Of a DNA stretch of 64,000 bases, positions 17,614 to 27,900 are shown piece by piece. The notes beneath the pieces are model-generated. The model had not been told where the DNA came from and made no database searches. It worked only from the letters and a program-made list of their open reading frames with translations. Origin of the DNA: an uncultured Rhodospirillaceae bacterium (lineage in GTDB: Bacteria; Pseudomonadota; Alphaproteobacteria; Azospirillales; Azospirillaceae); assembly GCA_937927415.1 (NCBI GenBank), contig CALBDS010000042.1, positions 169,101 to 233,100 on the forward strand. Direction: 5' to 3'. Position 1 is the first letter of the stretch, and each line of letters begins with the position of its first letter. A program made the position numbers and the translations under genes.

Positions 17614-18921
17614 GTGCAAACGCCGTTCGTCGTCCAGCCTTGTCCGCCGTCCCCCTTCCACCCCGACCAGTTGGCCGAGGTGCTGGAGCGGCACGTCCGC
17701 TGGGTGAAGGGTCTGCCGGGCGGCATGCGCGCCGATCTGGTGATGGCCGATCTGGAAGGGGCGGATCTGGCCCACCGGGATCTGCGCTCCGCCCGCATGA
17801 CCGGGGCGCGTCTGGTCAAATGCCGGCTGCACGCCACCAATCTGGCCGGGGCCGACCTGTTCGGGGTCAACCTGAACAACGCCGACATCAGCAACGCCAA
17901 CCTGACTCAGAGCGACCTGCGCGGGGCGCGGCTGCGCGCGGCCAATTTCACCGAAGCCATCCTGCGCGGTGCTGACCTGTCCAGCGGCACGCCCGCCGCA
18001 CCGAAGCGCCGCAGCACCGTCCTTGAAACCCCGGAGCGGGAAGCGGCTCAGCGCCAGCTCCGCACCTCCGTCCTGGCCCAGGTGACCCAGGGGCTGGCCA
18101 TGGCCGACCCGTCGGTCCCCACCGACATGACCGGCGCCATCCTGCGGCAGGCGGAACTGACCGACGCCGATCTGTCCAACGGCATCCTGCAGAACGCCGA
18201 CCTGCGGGCCGCGGTCCTGGTCAACACCTGTTTCGCCGGGGCACGGCTCAACGGTGCCGTGCTGGCCGGGGCGCGGCTGAAGGGGGCGGTGTTCCGCAAC
18301 GCCGATCTGGTGGGCACGGGGCTGGCCGACTGTGATCTGGGACAGGCGGATTTCACCGGCGCCCTGCTGGCCCGGCCCATCGACGCCATGGGATCGGAAA
18401 TCCAGCGGGCCATCTTCGATCATGAACGCTGGATCGACAGCATGGGCCAGCGCGGCCAGCGGGCCGAGCTGGACGGCATCGACCTCAGCCGTGCCAACCT
18501 GCGCGGGGTCAATCTGTCCGCCGCCAGCCTGCGCGGCGCCAACTTGTCGGGCACGTCCCTGGCCGGGGCGCGGCTCATCATGGCCGATCTGTCGGGGGCC
18601 GACCTGACGCGGGCCAACCTGATGGGGGCCGATCTGTCGGGGGCCAACCTGTCCTATGCCCGGCTGGCCGATGCCGACCTGACCGGCGTGCGGCTGGGAG
18701 CGGCGGAGATCAAGGACCTCAGCGGACGGCCCACCGGGCGGTCGTGGGCATCCAACCTGATGGGGGCCGACCTGACCCGCGCCCTGCTGATCGGCGCCAA
18801 TCTGGTGCAGGCCAATCTGGCCGATTCCATTCTGCTGGGCACGGTGCTGGACGGGGCGGACCTGACCGGCGCCCGCCTCCAGCGCGGGCAGGTCACCATC
18901 AGCGGCATCCGGCGGCGCTGA
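17614..18921 (+). CDS. Pentapeptide-repeat protein (two repeat blocks)
   Basis: 435 residues, GTG start at 17614, no signal peptide. A short helix (HPDQLAEVLERHVRWVK) leads into the first pentapeptide block (about residues 37-130, A(D/N)LxG repeats). A charged linker with LETPEREAAQRQLRTSVLAQ separates it from a second run (170-250), then FDHERWIDSMGQRGQRAEL starts the last block (290-430). The H-x-x-W...G-x-R-A-x-L entry recurs in the protein at 29924-31399, so they are paralogs. Cytoplasmic right-handed quadrilateral helix fold; function unknown. Upstream spacer (17386-17613) is AT-rich and holds a divergent promoter region. Confidence 0.9.
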   Translation: MQTPFVVQPCPPSPFHPDQLAEVLERHVRWVKGLPGGMRADLVMADLEGADLAHRDLRSARMTGARLVKCRLHATNLAGADLFGVNLNNADISNANLTQSDLRGARLRAANFTEAILRGADLSSGTPAAPKRRSTVLETPEREAAQRQLRTSVLAQVTQGLAMADPSVPTDMTGAILRQAELTDADLSNGILQNADLRAAVLVNTCFAGARLNGAVLAGARLKGAVFRNADLVGTGLADCDLGQADFTGALLARPIDAMGSEIQRAIFDHERWIDSMGQRGQRAELDGIDLSRANLRGVNLSAASLRGANLSGTSLAGARLIMADLSGADLTRANLMGADLSGANLSYARLADADLTGVRLGAAEIKDLSGRPTGRSWASNLMGADLTRALLIGANLVQANLADSILLGTVLDGADLTGARLQRGQVTISGIRRR

Positions 18922-19007
18922 ACGCCGGACACAGGACACCTCTTTCCGGTTGCATTCGTATGGGGTAATGAGGGGGCCGGTTTTCCTTCCGGTACCTCCT
19001 CCTCCTC

Positions 19008-21122
19008 ATGGCGATACGCCACGCGTTCCTTCTCTTTTTGCTTGTCCTCCTGCCCGCGGCGGCGGCGGGGCAGACACCGCCGGGATTCGTGTGGCCCACC
19101 CTGTCCGATTGGGGCGGCGCCGGGCTGCTGGATTCCCCCAGCGCCCGGATGCTCCCTGTCGGGACCGTGACCGCCGGGGTCACCAGCCAGCGCCGCGGCA
19201 CCCGGCACATCACCTTCGGCGTCCAGCCGCTGCCCTGGCTGGAAATGGTCGCACGCGCCACCCTGGCCCCCAGTGTCTACGGGCTGAACGAACCGGGGCT
19301 GGATCTCAAGCTGCGCCTGTGGGACGAGGGCGAATGGTGGCCGGCGCTGGCGGTGGGCGCCCGCGACATCAGCGGCATCGGCTATGACCTGCCGGAACGC
19401 GGGCGGATGGCGGCGGAATATCTGGTGGCCTCGCGCCGCTGGTGGGATCTGGATGTCACCGTGGGGCTGGGCTGGGGCCGGCTGGGCGAAGGGACCGGCT
19501 TTGCCAATCCCCTGCCGGGGCGGTTCAACGACGCCCGCCGCCTGCACGGCATCGGCAGCCGCGGCCCGCGGGCGTGGTTCACCGGCCGCCGGACCGGCCT
19601 GTTCGGCGGGGTGGAGTGGCGCACCCCGGTCGAGGGGTTCACCCTCAAGCTGGATCTGCCGGGGCGCCGCTTCGCCTATGAACGCAGCGTCGATCCCACC
19701 TACCCCACCGGACGGCCCTGGAGCGTCGCCCTGACGTGGAAGCCGGCGCCGTGGGCCGACGTGTCGCTGGGGTGGGAACAGGGGGCAAGCATGCTGCGGC
19801 TGTCGCTGACGCCGGGGCCGGAGGATCTGATCCCCTCGCGCACCCCCCGCCGTCCGCCGCCCCTGTCCTGGCCGGTCGAACGCCCGGCGGACGCGATGGA
19901 CGCCGACACCCTGGCGACCGCCGCCGGCACCGAGGGGTTGCCGGCCCGCGCCGCCTTTCTGGATGGGGAACAGGCCATCCTGTGGCTGGACCCGGCGGGG
20001 CAGGATGGCCCCGCCGCCCGTCAGGTGGGCCGCGCGGCCCGCCTGCTGGCCGAGGCCGCCGCCCCCACCGCCGAATCCCTGACCGTGGTCACCGGCGCCG
20101 GCGGGCTGGACGGGGCGGCCATCACCCTGCCCCGCGCCCAGATCGAACGGGCCATGGCCCGCCGCGGCAGCCCGGAGGAGATCTGGCGCACCACCGACAT
20201 CACCGACGCCCCGCCGGTGCCACCGCCCGCATGGTCGTGGCGGGTGATGCCGGTGCTGGCCCTGACCTCCGACCAGAGCCTGTTCGAGGAGGGCACCAGC
20301 TATGCCGGGCGCACGGTCACCGACGCCGGTCTGACGGTGGAGCCGTTTCGCGGCATCATCCTCGACGCCACCGCCCGCATCACCGCCGGATCGACCCTGG
20401 GCTATCTCGACGTGAACACGCTGCCGGTCGAACGGCCGGTGCGCAGCGATGTGGCGCTGTACGACGCGGTGCCGGTGCGCGCCGGGCGGCTGCAACTGTC
20501 CTGGCTGTCCAGCCCGGTCCCGCAATGGCACACCCGCCTGTCGGCCGGGTGGATGGACGAGATGTACGCCGGGGGAGGTGCCGAAATCCTGTGGAAGCCG
20601 GTCGCCGCCCGCTGGGCCTTCGGCCTCGACCTCAACCGGGTGTGGAAGCGCGAAGCCGCCGCCGGGCTGGCGGTGCAGCGGGGCAGCAGCCGGGTGACCG
20701 GCCATCTGGCCGGCTATCTCGATTCCGCGGACGGCATGAGCACGGCGTCCCTGCGGCTGGGCCGCTACCTGGGCCGCGATTGGGGCGCCACCCTGGACCT
20801 GTCCCACCGCTTCGCCAACGGGGTGTCGGTGGGCGCCTATGCCACCTGGACCGATGGTGCGCGCACCGGCGGCAACGCGCTCGCCCGCCTCTACGGCCTG
20901 TCGGAGGGGCGGATCGACCACGGCCTGCGGCTGACGGTGCCGTTGGGGGCCGTGGGGCTGGCACGCGCCGAAACCGGCGTTGACGGCCACGCCACCGTCA
21001 CCACCCGCAGCCTGGGCCGCGATTCCGGCCAACGGCTGGAACAGCCGCACAGCCTGCACGACCACCTGTCCCCCGCCGGTTTCGGCCCGGTGGCGGGAAG
21101 CTGGGCGCGGTTGATGGACTAA
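19008..21122 (+). CDS. YjbH/GfcD-type outer-membrane exopolysaccharide protein
   Basis: 704 residues with a signal peptide ending AAAAGQ. The mature start has SDWGGAGLLDSPSARMLPVG, the characteristic YjbH opening, and the rest is rich in alternating aromatic strands (beta-barrel), with WSWRVMPVLAL and LGRYLGRDWGATLDLSH late in the sequence. YjbH/GfcD proteins are outer-membrane parts of exopolysaccharide export or biosynthesis. No yjbEFG partners are present here; the neighbours are a pentapeptide protein upstream and the mla genes downstream. A clear lipobox Cys is absent. Confidence 0.85.
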   Translation: MAIRHAFLLFLLVLLPAAAAGQTPPGFVWPTLSDWGGAGLLDSPSARMLPVGTVTAGVTSQRRGTRHITFGVQPLPWLEMVARATLAPSVYGLNEPGLDLKLRLWDEGEWWPALAVGARDISGIGYDLPERGRMAAEYLVASRRWWDLDVTVGLGWGRLGEGTGFANPLPGRFNDARRLHGIGSRGPRAWFTGRRTGLFGGVEWRTPVEGFTLKLDLPGRRFAYERSVDPTYPTGRPWSVALTWKPAPWADVSLGWEQGASMLRLSLTPGPEDLIPSRTPRRPPPLSWPVERPADAMDADTLATAAGTEGLPARAAFLDGEQAILWLDPAGQDGPAARQVGRAARLLAEAAAPTAESLTVVTGAGGLDGAAITLPRAQIERAMARRGSPEEIWRTTDITDAPPVPPPAWSWRVMPVLALTSDQSLFEEGTSYAGRTVTDAGLTVEPFRGIILDATARITAGSTLGYLDVNTLPVERPVRSDVALYDAVPVRAGRLQLSWLSSPVPQWHTRLSAGWMDEMYAGGGAEILWKPVAARWAFGLDLNRVWKREAAAGLAVQRGSSRVTGHLAGYLDSADGMSTASLRLGRYLGRDWGATLDLSHRFANGVSVGAYATWTDGARTGGNALARLYGLSEGRIDHGLRLTVPLGAVGLARAETGVDGHATVTTRSLGRDSGQRLEQPHSLHDHLSPAGFGPVAGSWARLMD

Positions 21123-21124
21123 CA

Positions 21125-21155
21125 AAAAACCCCTCCGCAAAGACGGAGGGGTTTT
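21125..21155. terminator. Bidirectional intrinsic terminator
   Basis: An 8-bp stem, CCCCTCCG (21130-21137) with CGGAGGGG (21144-21151), has AAAAA before it and TTTT after it, so it works for both the YjbH-like gene and the convergent mlaC-like gene. Confidence 0.85.
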
Positions 21156-21179
21156 GCCGCAAACGGAACCGGAAACGGA

Positions 21180-21797
21180 TCAGGTGCGGCTGCCGACCTT
21201 CTGGCGCAGCGCCTGCAGCAGCGCATCCACGCGCCCGCCGCCGCCTTGGATCACGGACGCGAATTCCTGGCGCTGGGTCAGGCCCATGCTGACCCCTTCG
21301 ACCGCAACGTCGATGATCTTATAGCCGCTGCCGCCCTTGCGGACACGCCAGTCAACGCCGATGGGCGGGCCATCCTGGCGCAGGATCTGGGTGGTGACCG
21401 AGGTATCGGCATCCCCTTCCGGCCGGGTGCCGGTGATCTTGAAGGTCTGGCCGGAATAATCGACGAAGCGGTTGGCGTAGGTATCGACGATCAGACGCTC
21501 GAACAGCTTCTGATATTCGGTCTGTTCCGCGGGCGAGGCCTGGTTCCAGTAACGGCCCAGCACCCAGCGCCCGATATAGGGCACGTCGAAACCGGCGTAC
21601 AGCAGGGTGCGGAATTTCTCCACCGCCTGCTCGCGGGACAGGCCCTTGTTGGCGAAGGTGGCGACGGTTTCGTCACCCAGCTTCTGGATGAACGCGCTGG
21701 CGCCCGGATCGGCGGCCTGGGCGAAGACGGCGCTCGGCACCATGCTGCCAATCGCGAGCATGGCGGAGCTGAGAAGGATATGGCGGCGGGTCAGCAT
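21180..21797 (-). CDS. mlaC: MlaC/Ttg2D-like periplasmic phospholipid carrier
   Basis: 205 residues. Signal peptide (SSAMLAIGSMVPSAVFAQ), then the MlaC-family fold: FIQKLGDETVATFANKG, DVPYIGRWVLGRYW near residue 72, FERLIVDTYANRF and YKIIDVAVEGVSMGLTQRQEF. It shuttles phospholipid between the outer-membrane MlaA complex and the inner-membrane MlaFEDB transporter. Downstream of mlaA on the same strand (115-bp gap); mlaFED is not in the window. Confidence 0.92.
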   Translation of the reverse strand: MLTRRHILLSSAMLAIGSMVPSAVFAQAADPGASAFIQKLGDETVATFANKGLSREQAVEKFRTLLYAGFDVPYIGRWVLGRYWNQASPAEQTEYQKLFERLIVDTYANRFVDYSGQTFKITGTRPEGDADTSVTTQILRQDGPPIGVDWRVRKGGSGYKIIDVAVEGVSMGLTQRQEFASVIQGGGGRVDALLQALRQKVGSRT

Positions 21798-21912
21798 CGT
21801 CCTTAGAAAATGGTCGGATTGCCATTCCTGTCAACCGGCGGAATCACGGGCCAGCATCCACGATTCCGCCGTTGCATCCGCCGGGGCGCACCGCCCCGTG
21901 CGGACAGGGCCA

Positions 21913-22674
21913 TCAGTTGAAGACCGGGAAGTCCGGCTTCTGCTCGGTCGTGTTGTTGTCGCGGATCTGGGCGCGGCGCTGCTGGCTGTACAGGCTGCGG
22001 ACCGTGGCGTAATAATCGAGCGAGTTGCGCTTCAGATCGTCCACTTCCCGCAGGATGTGCGAACGGCGGTCGATGGCCGACACCCCGGCGCGGGCGTACA
22101 GCACACCCTTGGCGTCGTTGGCATAGGCCCACACGCGGATCGGATCGGCGACGGTATCGACCGCCAACCCGGTGGCATCGCGCAGGCTGGACGGCCCCAG
22201 CAGCGGCAGCACCACATAGGGGCCGGACCCGATGCCCCACACGCCCAGGGTCTGGCCGAAATCCTCTTCCTGGTACGGCATGCCGGCGGTGGACGCCACG
22301 TCGAACAGACCGCCCACACCCAGGATGGTGTTGGTCAGAAGCCGGCCGGTCGCCACCTGCGCCCCGTTCAGATCCCCCTGCAGCAGTTCGTTGGCGACGA
22401 TCAGCGGGGTGATGAGGTTGCGCAGGAAGCTCTGCACCGCATCGCGCACCGGATCGGGCGCCACCGCCACATACACCTCCGACGCCGGACGGAGCAGCAG
22501 GGTGTCGGCCGCATCGTTGAAGCCGAACACGACGCGGTTCACCGGCTCCAGCGGGTCGCTGATTCCGGCTCCATCCTGCGCGTCGGGAGAGTTGGCGCAA
22601 CCGGCGGCGGAAAGGGACAGCATCACCACTGCGGCGACGCGGATGAAAGGACGGGTAAAGCTGGCCAGGGTCAT
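21913..22674 (-). CDS. mlaA: MlaA/VacJ outer-membrane lipoprotein
   Basis: 253 residues. Lipobox SLSAAGC near residue 26, then the family motifs DPLEPVNRVVFGFND near residue 40, GGLFDVASTAGMP and EDFGQTLGVWGIGSGPYVVLPLLGP. MlaA removes mislocalised phospholipid from the outer leaflet of the outer membrane and passes it to MlaC. The tail beyond residue 225 is charged and variable. First gene of an mlaA-mlaC pair. Confidence 0.95.
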   Translation of the reverse strand: MTLASFTRPFIRVAAVVMLSLSAAGCANSPDAQDGAGISDPLEPVNRVVFGFNDAADTLLLRPASEVYVAVAPDPVRDAVQSFLRNLITPLIVANELLQGDLNGAQVATGRLLTNTILGVGGLFDVASTAGMPYQEEDFGQTLGVWGIGSGPYVVLPLLGPSSLRDATGLAVDTVADPIRVWAYANDAKGVLYARAGVSAIDRRSHILREVDDLKRNSLDYYATVRSLYSQQRRAQIRDNNTTEQKPDFPVFN

Positions 22675-23038
22675 GGAGGCGGGGACTCGTCTTTTGTCGC
22701 GTCAACTGTCTCCCTGCGAGTGACTCTCACCACTCCGCCGATGGAGACTTCGGGCGGCGCCGCGCAAAGGGCCGATTCACTTATCGGTTCTGACGGCTCA
22801 ATCCTAGCTAACATAGGCATAGCCGTTTGACCAGCCTGCCATTCCGATACCCTTCTGTATTTCCATCAGGTGTGGTTGCGCTGCCGCCGCGTCCCGCATC
22901 CGTCCCTCACCGCAGAATGGGGTTTACGAGGCATAAAGATATCTTTATATCTCTATCAAGCTCCAGCGGTGGAGCGTCCCTCCCCTATTGTTCTGGCGGA
23001 TACCTCACCATGACGGGCGCAGCGGCGTGATACGGTCC
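22675..23038. other. Intergenic region, divergent promoters
   Basis: 364 bp between mlaA and the methionine regulator gene. It carries promoters for both directions and the palindrome at 22933-22948, surrounded by an AT-rich patch; I see no convincing gene. Confidence 0.6.
22933..22948. promoter_or_regulatory. Perfect 16-bp palindrome, probable ArsR-family operator
   Basis: ATAAAGATATCTTTAT reads identically on both strands, inside an AT-rich patch of an otherwise GC-rich spacer, about 90 bp upstream of the regulator's ATG at 23039. AT-rich palindromes of this kind are typical ArsR-family sites, and the next gene is an ArsR-methyltransferase regulator, so autoregulation of the operon is the natural reading. 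Confidence 0.75.
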
Positions 23039-24010
23039 ATGGACGACCTGCTCCAGATCCTGAAGGCGTCGGCCGAACCGACCCGCCTGCGCCTTCTGGC
23101 GCTGTGCGCGCGGGCGGAGCTGACCGTCAGCGATCTGACCCAAATCCTGGGCCAGAGCCAGCCGCGGGTGTCGCGTCATCTGAAACTGCTGTGCGACTGC
23201 GGCCTGCTGGACCGTTCGCGCGAAGGCACCTTCGCCTTTTTCCGTCTGTCGGAAAAGGGGCGTGCCACGGCGCTGGCTCACATTCTGGTGGATGCCATCC
23301 CCAAAAACGATGCCACCCTGGCGCTGGATCTGGAACGGCTCGATACGATTCGCCGCAGCCGGGCCGACGCGGCACTGGCCTATTTCCGCGACAACGCCGA
23401 ACGCTGGCACGAGATCCGCGCCCTGCATGTGCCCGAACGGGAGGTGGAGGCCGCCCTTGCCGCCCTGTTCCCCGAATCGGTCGAGGACATGGTGGACATC
23501 GGCACCGGCACCGGCCGGATGCTGGAAATCCTGGGCCCCCGCTGCCGCCACGCGGTGGGGGTGGACCTGTCGCGGGAAATGCTGTCCATCGCGCGGGCCA
23601 AGCTGGAAGCGGCCGGGCTGCGCCAGTGTCACGTGCGCCAGGCCGACATCTATCAATTGCCCTTCCCCGCCGCCAGCTTCGACGCCGCGGTGGTCCATCA
23701 GGTGCTGCATTTCGCCGAGGATCCCGCCGGGGTGGTGGCCGAAGCCGCCCGCGTGCTGCGCCCCGGCGGGCGGCTGCTGATGGTGGATTTCGCCCCGCAC
23801 GAGTTGGAGGCCCTGCGCACCGACCACGCCCACCGCCGTCTCGGCTTCGCCGACGGCGAGGTGGAGCAATGGTGCCGGCAGGCGGGGCTGACCATGGCGG
23901 CGCCGGTCCATCTGCCGGGCGACCCGCTCACCGTATCCCTTTGGACGGCGGAACGCCCCGCCGCATCCCCTCTCTTCCCTGCTTCCACCGTCACCGGAGC
24001 CGCCTCATGA
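23039..24010 (+). CDS. ArsR-family regulator fused to a SAM-dependent methyltransferase domain
   Basis: 323 residues from ATG 23039. Residues 1-85 are a winged-helix ArsR domain (LKASAEPTRLRLLALCARAE, SQPRVSRHLKLLCDCGLLD). Residues 130-300 are a class I methyltransferase domain (VDIGTGTGRMLEILG motif I, DLSREMLSIARAKLE, LRPGGRLLMVDFAPHE). Such fusions control methionine genes and may sense S-adenosylmethionine or S-adenosylhomocysteine. Its TGA overlaps the metF ATG by 4 bp. In-frame TTG 22988 and GTG 23027 are alternative starts; none has a clear ribosome site. Confidence 0.92.
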   Translation: MDDLLQILKASAEPTRLRLLALCARAELTVSDLTQILGQSQPRVSRHLKLLCDCGLLDRSREGTFAFFRLSEKGRATALAHILVDAIPKNDATLALDLERLDTIRRSRADAALAYFRDNAERWHEIRALHVPEREVEAALAALFPESVEDMVDIGTGTGRMLEILGPRCRHAVGVDLSREMLSIARAKLEAAGLRQCHVRQADIYQLPFPAASFDAAVVHQVLHFAEDPAGVVAEAARVLRPGGRLLMVDFAPHELEALRTDHAHRRLGFADGEVEQWCRQAGLTMAAPVHLPGDPLTVSLWTAERPAASPLFPASTVTGAAS

Positions 24011-24882
24011 CGACCGCACCATCCGTCAGCTTCGAATTCTTCCCGCCCAAGACGGAGAAGATGGAGCAGAGCCTGTGGCAGGCCATCCAGCGGCTGGCGC
24101 CGCTGGCCCCGGCCTTCGTCTCGGTGACGTACGGTGCCGGCGGCTCGACGCGGGAACGCACCCATGCCACCGTCTGCCGCATCCAGAGCGAAACCGGCAT
24201 CCCCGCCGCCGCCCATCTGACCTGTGTCGGGGCCACGCGCGACGAGATCGACGCCATCGCCCGCACCTATTGGAACGCCGGCATCCGCCACATCGTGGCG
24301 CTGCGCGGCGATCCGCCGGAAGCGGCGGGCGGGCTGGGCGGGGCCTATGCGCCGCACCCCGGCGGCTATGCCTATGCCGCCGATCTGGTGGCCGGGCTGA
24401 AGGCGGTGGCCGATTTCGAGATTTCGGTGGCGGCCTATCCCGAAGCCCATCCCGACGCGCCGTCGGCCGCGTTCGACCTGGACAATCTGAAGCGCAAGGT
24501 GGATGCCGGGGCCACCCGCGGCATCACCCAGTTCTTCTTCGACAACGACAAATACCTGCGCTTCCGCGACCGCTGTGCTGCGGCGGGGATCACCGCCCCC
24601 ATCGTGCCCGGCATCCTGCCCATCACCAATTACGCCCGCGCGGTGGAGTTTGCCGGAAAGTGCAACGCCACCATCCCCGCAAAGCTGGCGGAGACGTTCG
24701 AGGGGCTGGACGCCGACCCGGAAACCCGCCATCTGGTCGCCGCCACCGTCGCCGCCGAACAGTGCCAGGCGCTGCAGGCCGAGGGGGTGGACGCCTTCCA
24801 CTTCTACACCCTCAACCGTTCGGATCTGACCACCGCCATCTGCCGGATGCTGGGGGTCAGGGCCAAGGCGCCGGCCGCCTGA
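24007..24882 (+). CDS. metF: 5,10-methylenetetrahydrofolate reductase
   Basis: 291 residues, normal MetF length. Reduces methylenetetrahydrofolate to 5-methyltetrahydrofolate, the methyl donor for MetH. Motifs: SFEFFPPKTEKME, FVSVTYGAGGSTRERT, HLTCVGATRDEI, IVALRGDPP (FAD site), and a long TIM barrel ending HFYTLNRSDL. Coupled to the regulator by an ATGA overlap; metH follows after 61 bp. Confidence 0.96.
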   Translation: MTTAPSVSFEFFPPKTEKMEQSLWQAIQRLAPLAPAFVSVTYGAGGSTRERTHATVCRIQSETGIPAAAHLTCVGATRDEIDAIARTYWNAGIRHIVALRGDPPEAAGGLGGAYAPHPGGYAYAADLVAGLKAVADFEISVAAYPEAHPDAPSAAFDLDNLKRKVDAGATRGITQFFFDNDKYLRFRDRCAAAGITAPIVPGILPITNYARAVEFAGKCNATIPAKLAETFEGLDADPETRHLVAATVAAEQCQALQAEGVDAFHFYTLNRSDLTTAICRMLGVRAKAPAA

Positions 24883-24943
24883 TCCCGCCGCCCGTTCCAC
24901 CTCTTTTCTCGTCGTACCGCTGAACAAAAGGACCGTTCGTCCC

Positions 24944-27900
24944 ATGGCCCATATTCTCGACACCCTGCGCGACCGCGTTCTGCTGTGCGACGGCGGGTTC
25001 GGCAGCCGGATTCAGTCGCTCGATCTGGATGTGGAAAAGGATTTCTGGGGGCACGAGAACTGCACCGACATCCTGCCCCTGTCACGCCCCGACATCGTGC
25101 GGGAAATCCACCGCGGCTATTACGAGGCCGGGGCGGACATGGTGGAAACCGACACCTTCGGCGCCTCCCCCGTCACGCTGGGCGAATTCGGGCTGGAGGA
25201 CAAGGCGTTCGAGATCAACAAGCGCGCCGTGGAACTGGCCCGCGAAGCCGCCGACAGTTTCAAGGACGGGCGCCCGCGCTTCGTGCTGGGATCCATGGGG
25301 CCGGGGACCAAGCTGCCCAGCCTGGGCCACATCGCTTACGCCAAGGCGGAAGACTCCTTCTATGCCCAGGCCGCGGGCCTGATTGCCGGCGGCGCCGACG
25401 CGGTGCTGATCGAAACCTGCCAGGATCCCTTGCAGATCAAGGCCGCGGTCAACGGCGTCAAGCGCGCCAGGACCGAGGCCGGCTCCGACATCGCCATCTT
25501 CGTGCAGGTGACGGTGGAGACCACCGGCACGCTGCTGGTGGGCACCGACATCGCCGCCGCCGCCACCATCATCCAGGCGCTGGACGTGCCGCTGATGGGG
25601 CTGAACTGCGCCACCGGCCCGTTGGAGATGAGCGAGCATGTGCGCTGGCTGACCCAGAACTGGCCGGGGCTGGTGTCGGTGCAGCCCAACGCCGGGCTGC
25701 CCGAACTGGTGGACGGCAAGACGCATTATCCCCTGCGCGGCGAGGATTTCGGCACCTGGATCGAGCGTTTCGTCCGCGACGACGGGGTTAATCTGGTGGG
25801 CGGGTGCTGCGGCACCAACATTCCCCACATCGCCGCCGCCGACGCAGCCCTGCGCCGTCTGGCCCCGGCGGGCCAGATCCGCCCGGCGCCCAAGAACCGC
25901 ACGGTCCACTGGGTTCCCGCCGTGGCCTCGCTCTATTCCCAAGTGACGCTGCGGCAAGAGAATGCCTTCTTCGCCATCGGCGAACGCTGCAACGCCAACG
26001 GCTCCAAGAAGTGGCGCGAGCTGCAGGCCGCCCACGACTGGGACGGCTGCGTCGATATGGCCCGCGAACAGGTGAAGGAGGGCAGCCACTCGCTGGACGT
26101 CTGCACCGCCTTTGTCGGACGCGACGAAAAGGCGGAAATGAACGCGGTGGTGCAGCGGTTCGTCGGCTCGGTCACCGCCCCGCTGGTCATCGATTCCACC
26201 GAACTGGGCGTGCTGGAAGCAGCACTGGCGCTCTACGGCGGTAAGGCGATCATCAACTCCATCAACTTCGAGGATGGGGAGGAACCGGCGCGCAAACGCT
26301 TGGCACTCGCCAAGAAGTTCGGCGCCGCCGTCATCGCCCTGACCATCGACGAAGAGGGCATGGCAAAGACGCCCGAGCGCAAGCTGGAGATTGCCAAGCG
26401 TCTCTATGACATGGCGGTGGGGGAATTCGGGCTGGCACCGTCGGACCTGCTGTTCGATCCGCTGACCTTCACCATTGCCACCGGCAACGAGGATGACCGC
26501 AAGCTCGCCATCTGGACGCTCGACGGCATCGAGGCCATTGCCAAGGCCATGCCCGACTGCCAGATCATCCTGGGTCTGTCGAACGTGTCGTTCGGGCTGA
26601 ACGCCGCGGCGCGGCATGTGCTGAACTCGGTGTTCCTGGACCACGCGGTCAAGCGCGGCATGACCGGCGCCATCGTGCATGTGTCCAAGATCATGCCGCT
26701 GCACCTGATCGCCGAGCAGGAGGTCAAGACGGCGGAAGACCTGATCTTCGACCGCCGCGCCGAAGGCTATGACCCGCTCCAGGCCTTCATCGCCCTGTTC
26801 GAGGGCCGCAAGGCCGCGGACGCCAAGAAGAAGGCCCGCCCCGACACCATCGAGGAATGCCTGAAGCAGCGCATCATCGACGGCGACCGCACCGGGCTGG
26901 ACGACGACCTGAAGACCGCGATGGAGAAATACTCGCCCATCGAGATCATCAACACCTATCTGCTGGACGGCATGAAGGTGGTGGGCGAGCTGTTCGGGTC
27001 GGGCAAGATGCAGCTTCCCTTCGTGCTGCAATCGGCCGAAACCATGAAGGCCGCCGTCGCCTATCTCGAACCCTTCATGGAAAAGGCCGACGGCCAGCAG
27101 AAGGGCACCATGGTCCTGGCGACCGTGAAGGGCGATGTTCACGACATCGGCAAGAACCTCGTGGACATCATCCTGACCAACAACGGCTACAAGGTGGTGA
27201 ACCTGGGCATCAAGCAACCGGTCACCGCCATCATCCAGGCCGCCAAGGAGCACAAGGCGGATGCCATCGGCATGTCCGGCCTGCTGGTCAAATCCACCGT
27301 CATCATGCGCGAGAACCTGGAGGAGATGACCCGCGAGGGGCTGGAAATCCCGGTGTTCCTCGGCGGGGCCGCCCTCACGCGCGCCTATGTGGAGGAGGAT
27401 TGCGTCCGCTCCTACGGCTGCGGGCGGGTGGCATACGCCGGTGATGCCTTCGACGGGCTGACGCTGATGGACAAGGTGGTGACCGGCAGCTTCGACACCG
27501 ACCTTGCCGTGATCCAGACCAAGCGCCAGGGCCGCGCCGTCAACCGCCGCCGCACCATCGGCCGCCCGACCGAGGCCGCGACCGGCCCGGTGGATCGGGA
27601 AGCCGTGCGCGCCCGCCGCAACCGGCTGGCGGAGGGGGTGGCCGTGCCCACCCCGCCATTCTGGGGATCGAAGGTCATCGAGCATGTGCCGCTGAAGACG
27701 CTCGTCACCTATCTCAACGAGCGGATGGTCTATCAGCTTCACTGGGGCTACCGGAAGGACGGGCGCACGCTGGAGGAATTCAAGGAATGGGCCAGGAAGG
27801 ATCTGCGCCCCATCCTCGACACCCTGCTGGCGACCTGTGCCAAGGAAAACATCCTCCAGCCTCAGGCGGTCTACGGCTATTGGAAGGCCGCGGCGCAAGA

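Noticed and set aside
17614..18921. Direct DNA repeats in the pentapeptide genes as a CRISPR or tandem array
   Set aside because: They are degenerate coding repeats of a pentapeptide protein; no spacer pattern.
18654..21140. Long open frame antisense to the YjbH-like gene
   Set aside because: No motif, shadow of a real gene with a signal peptide and family pattern.
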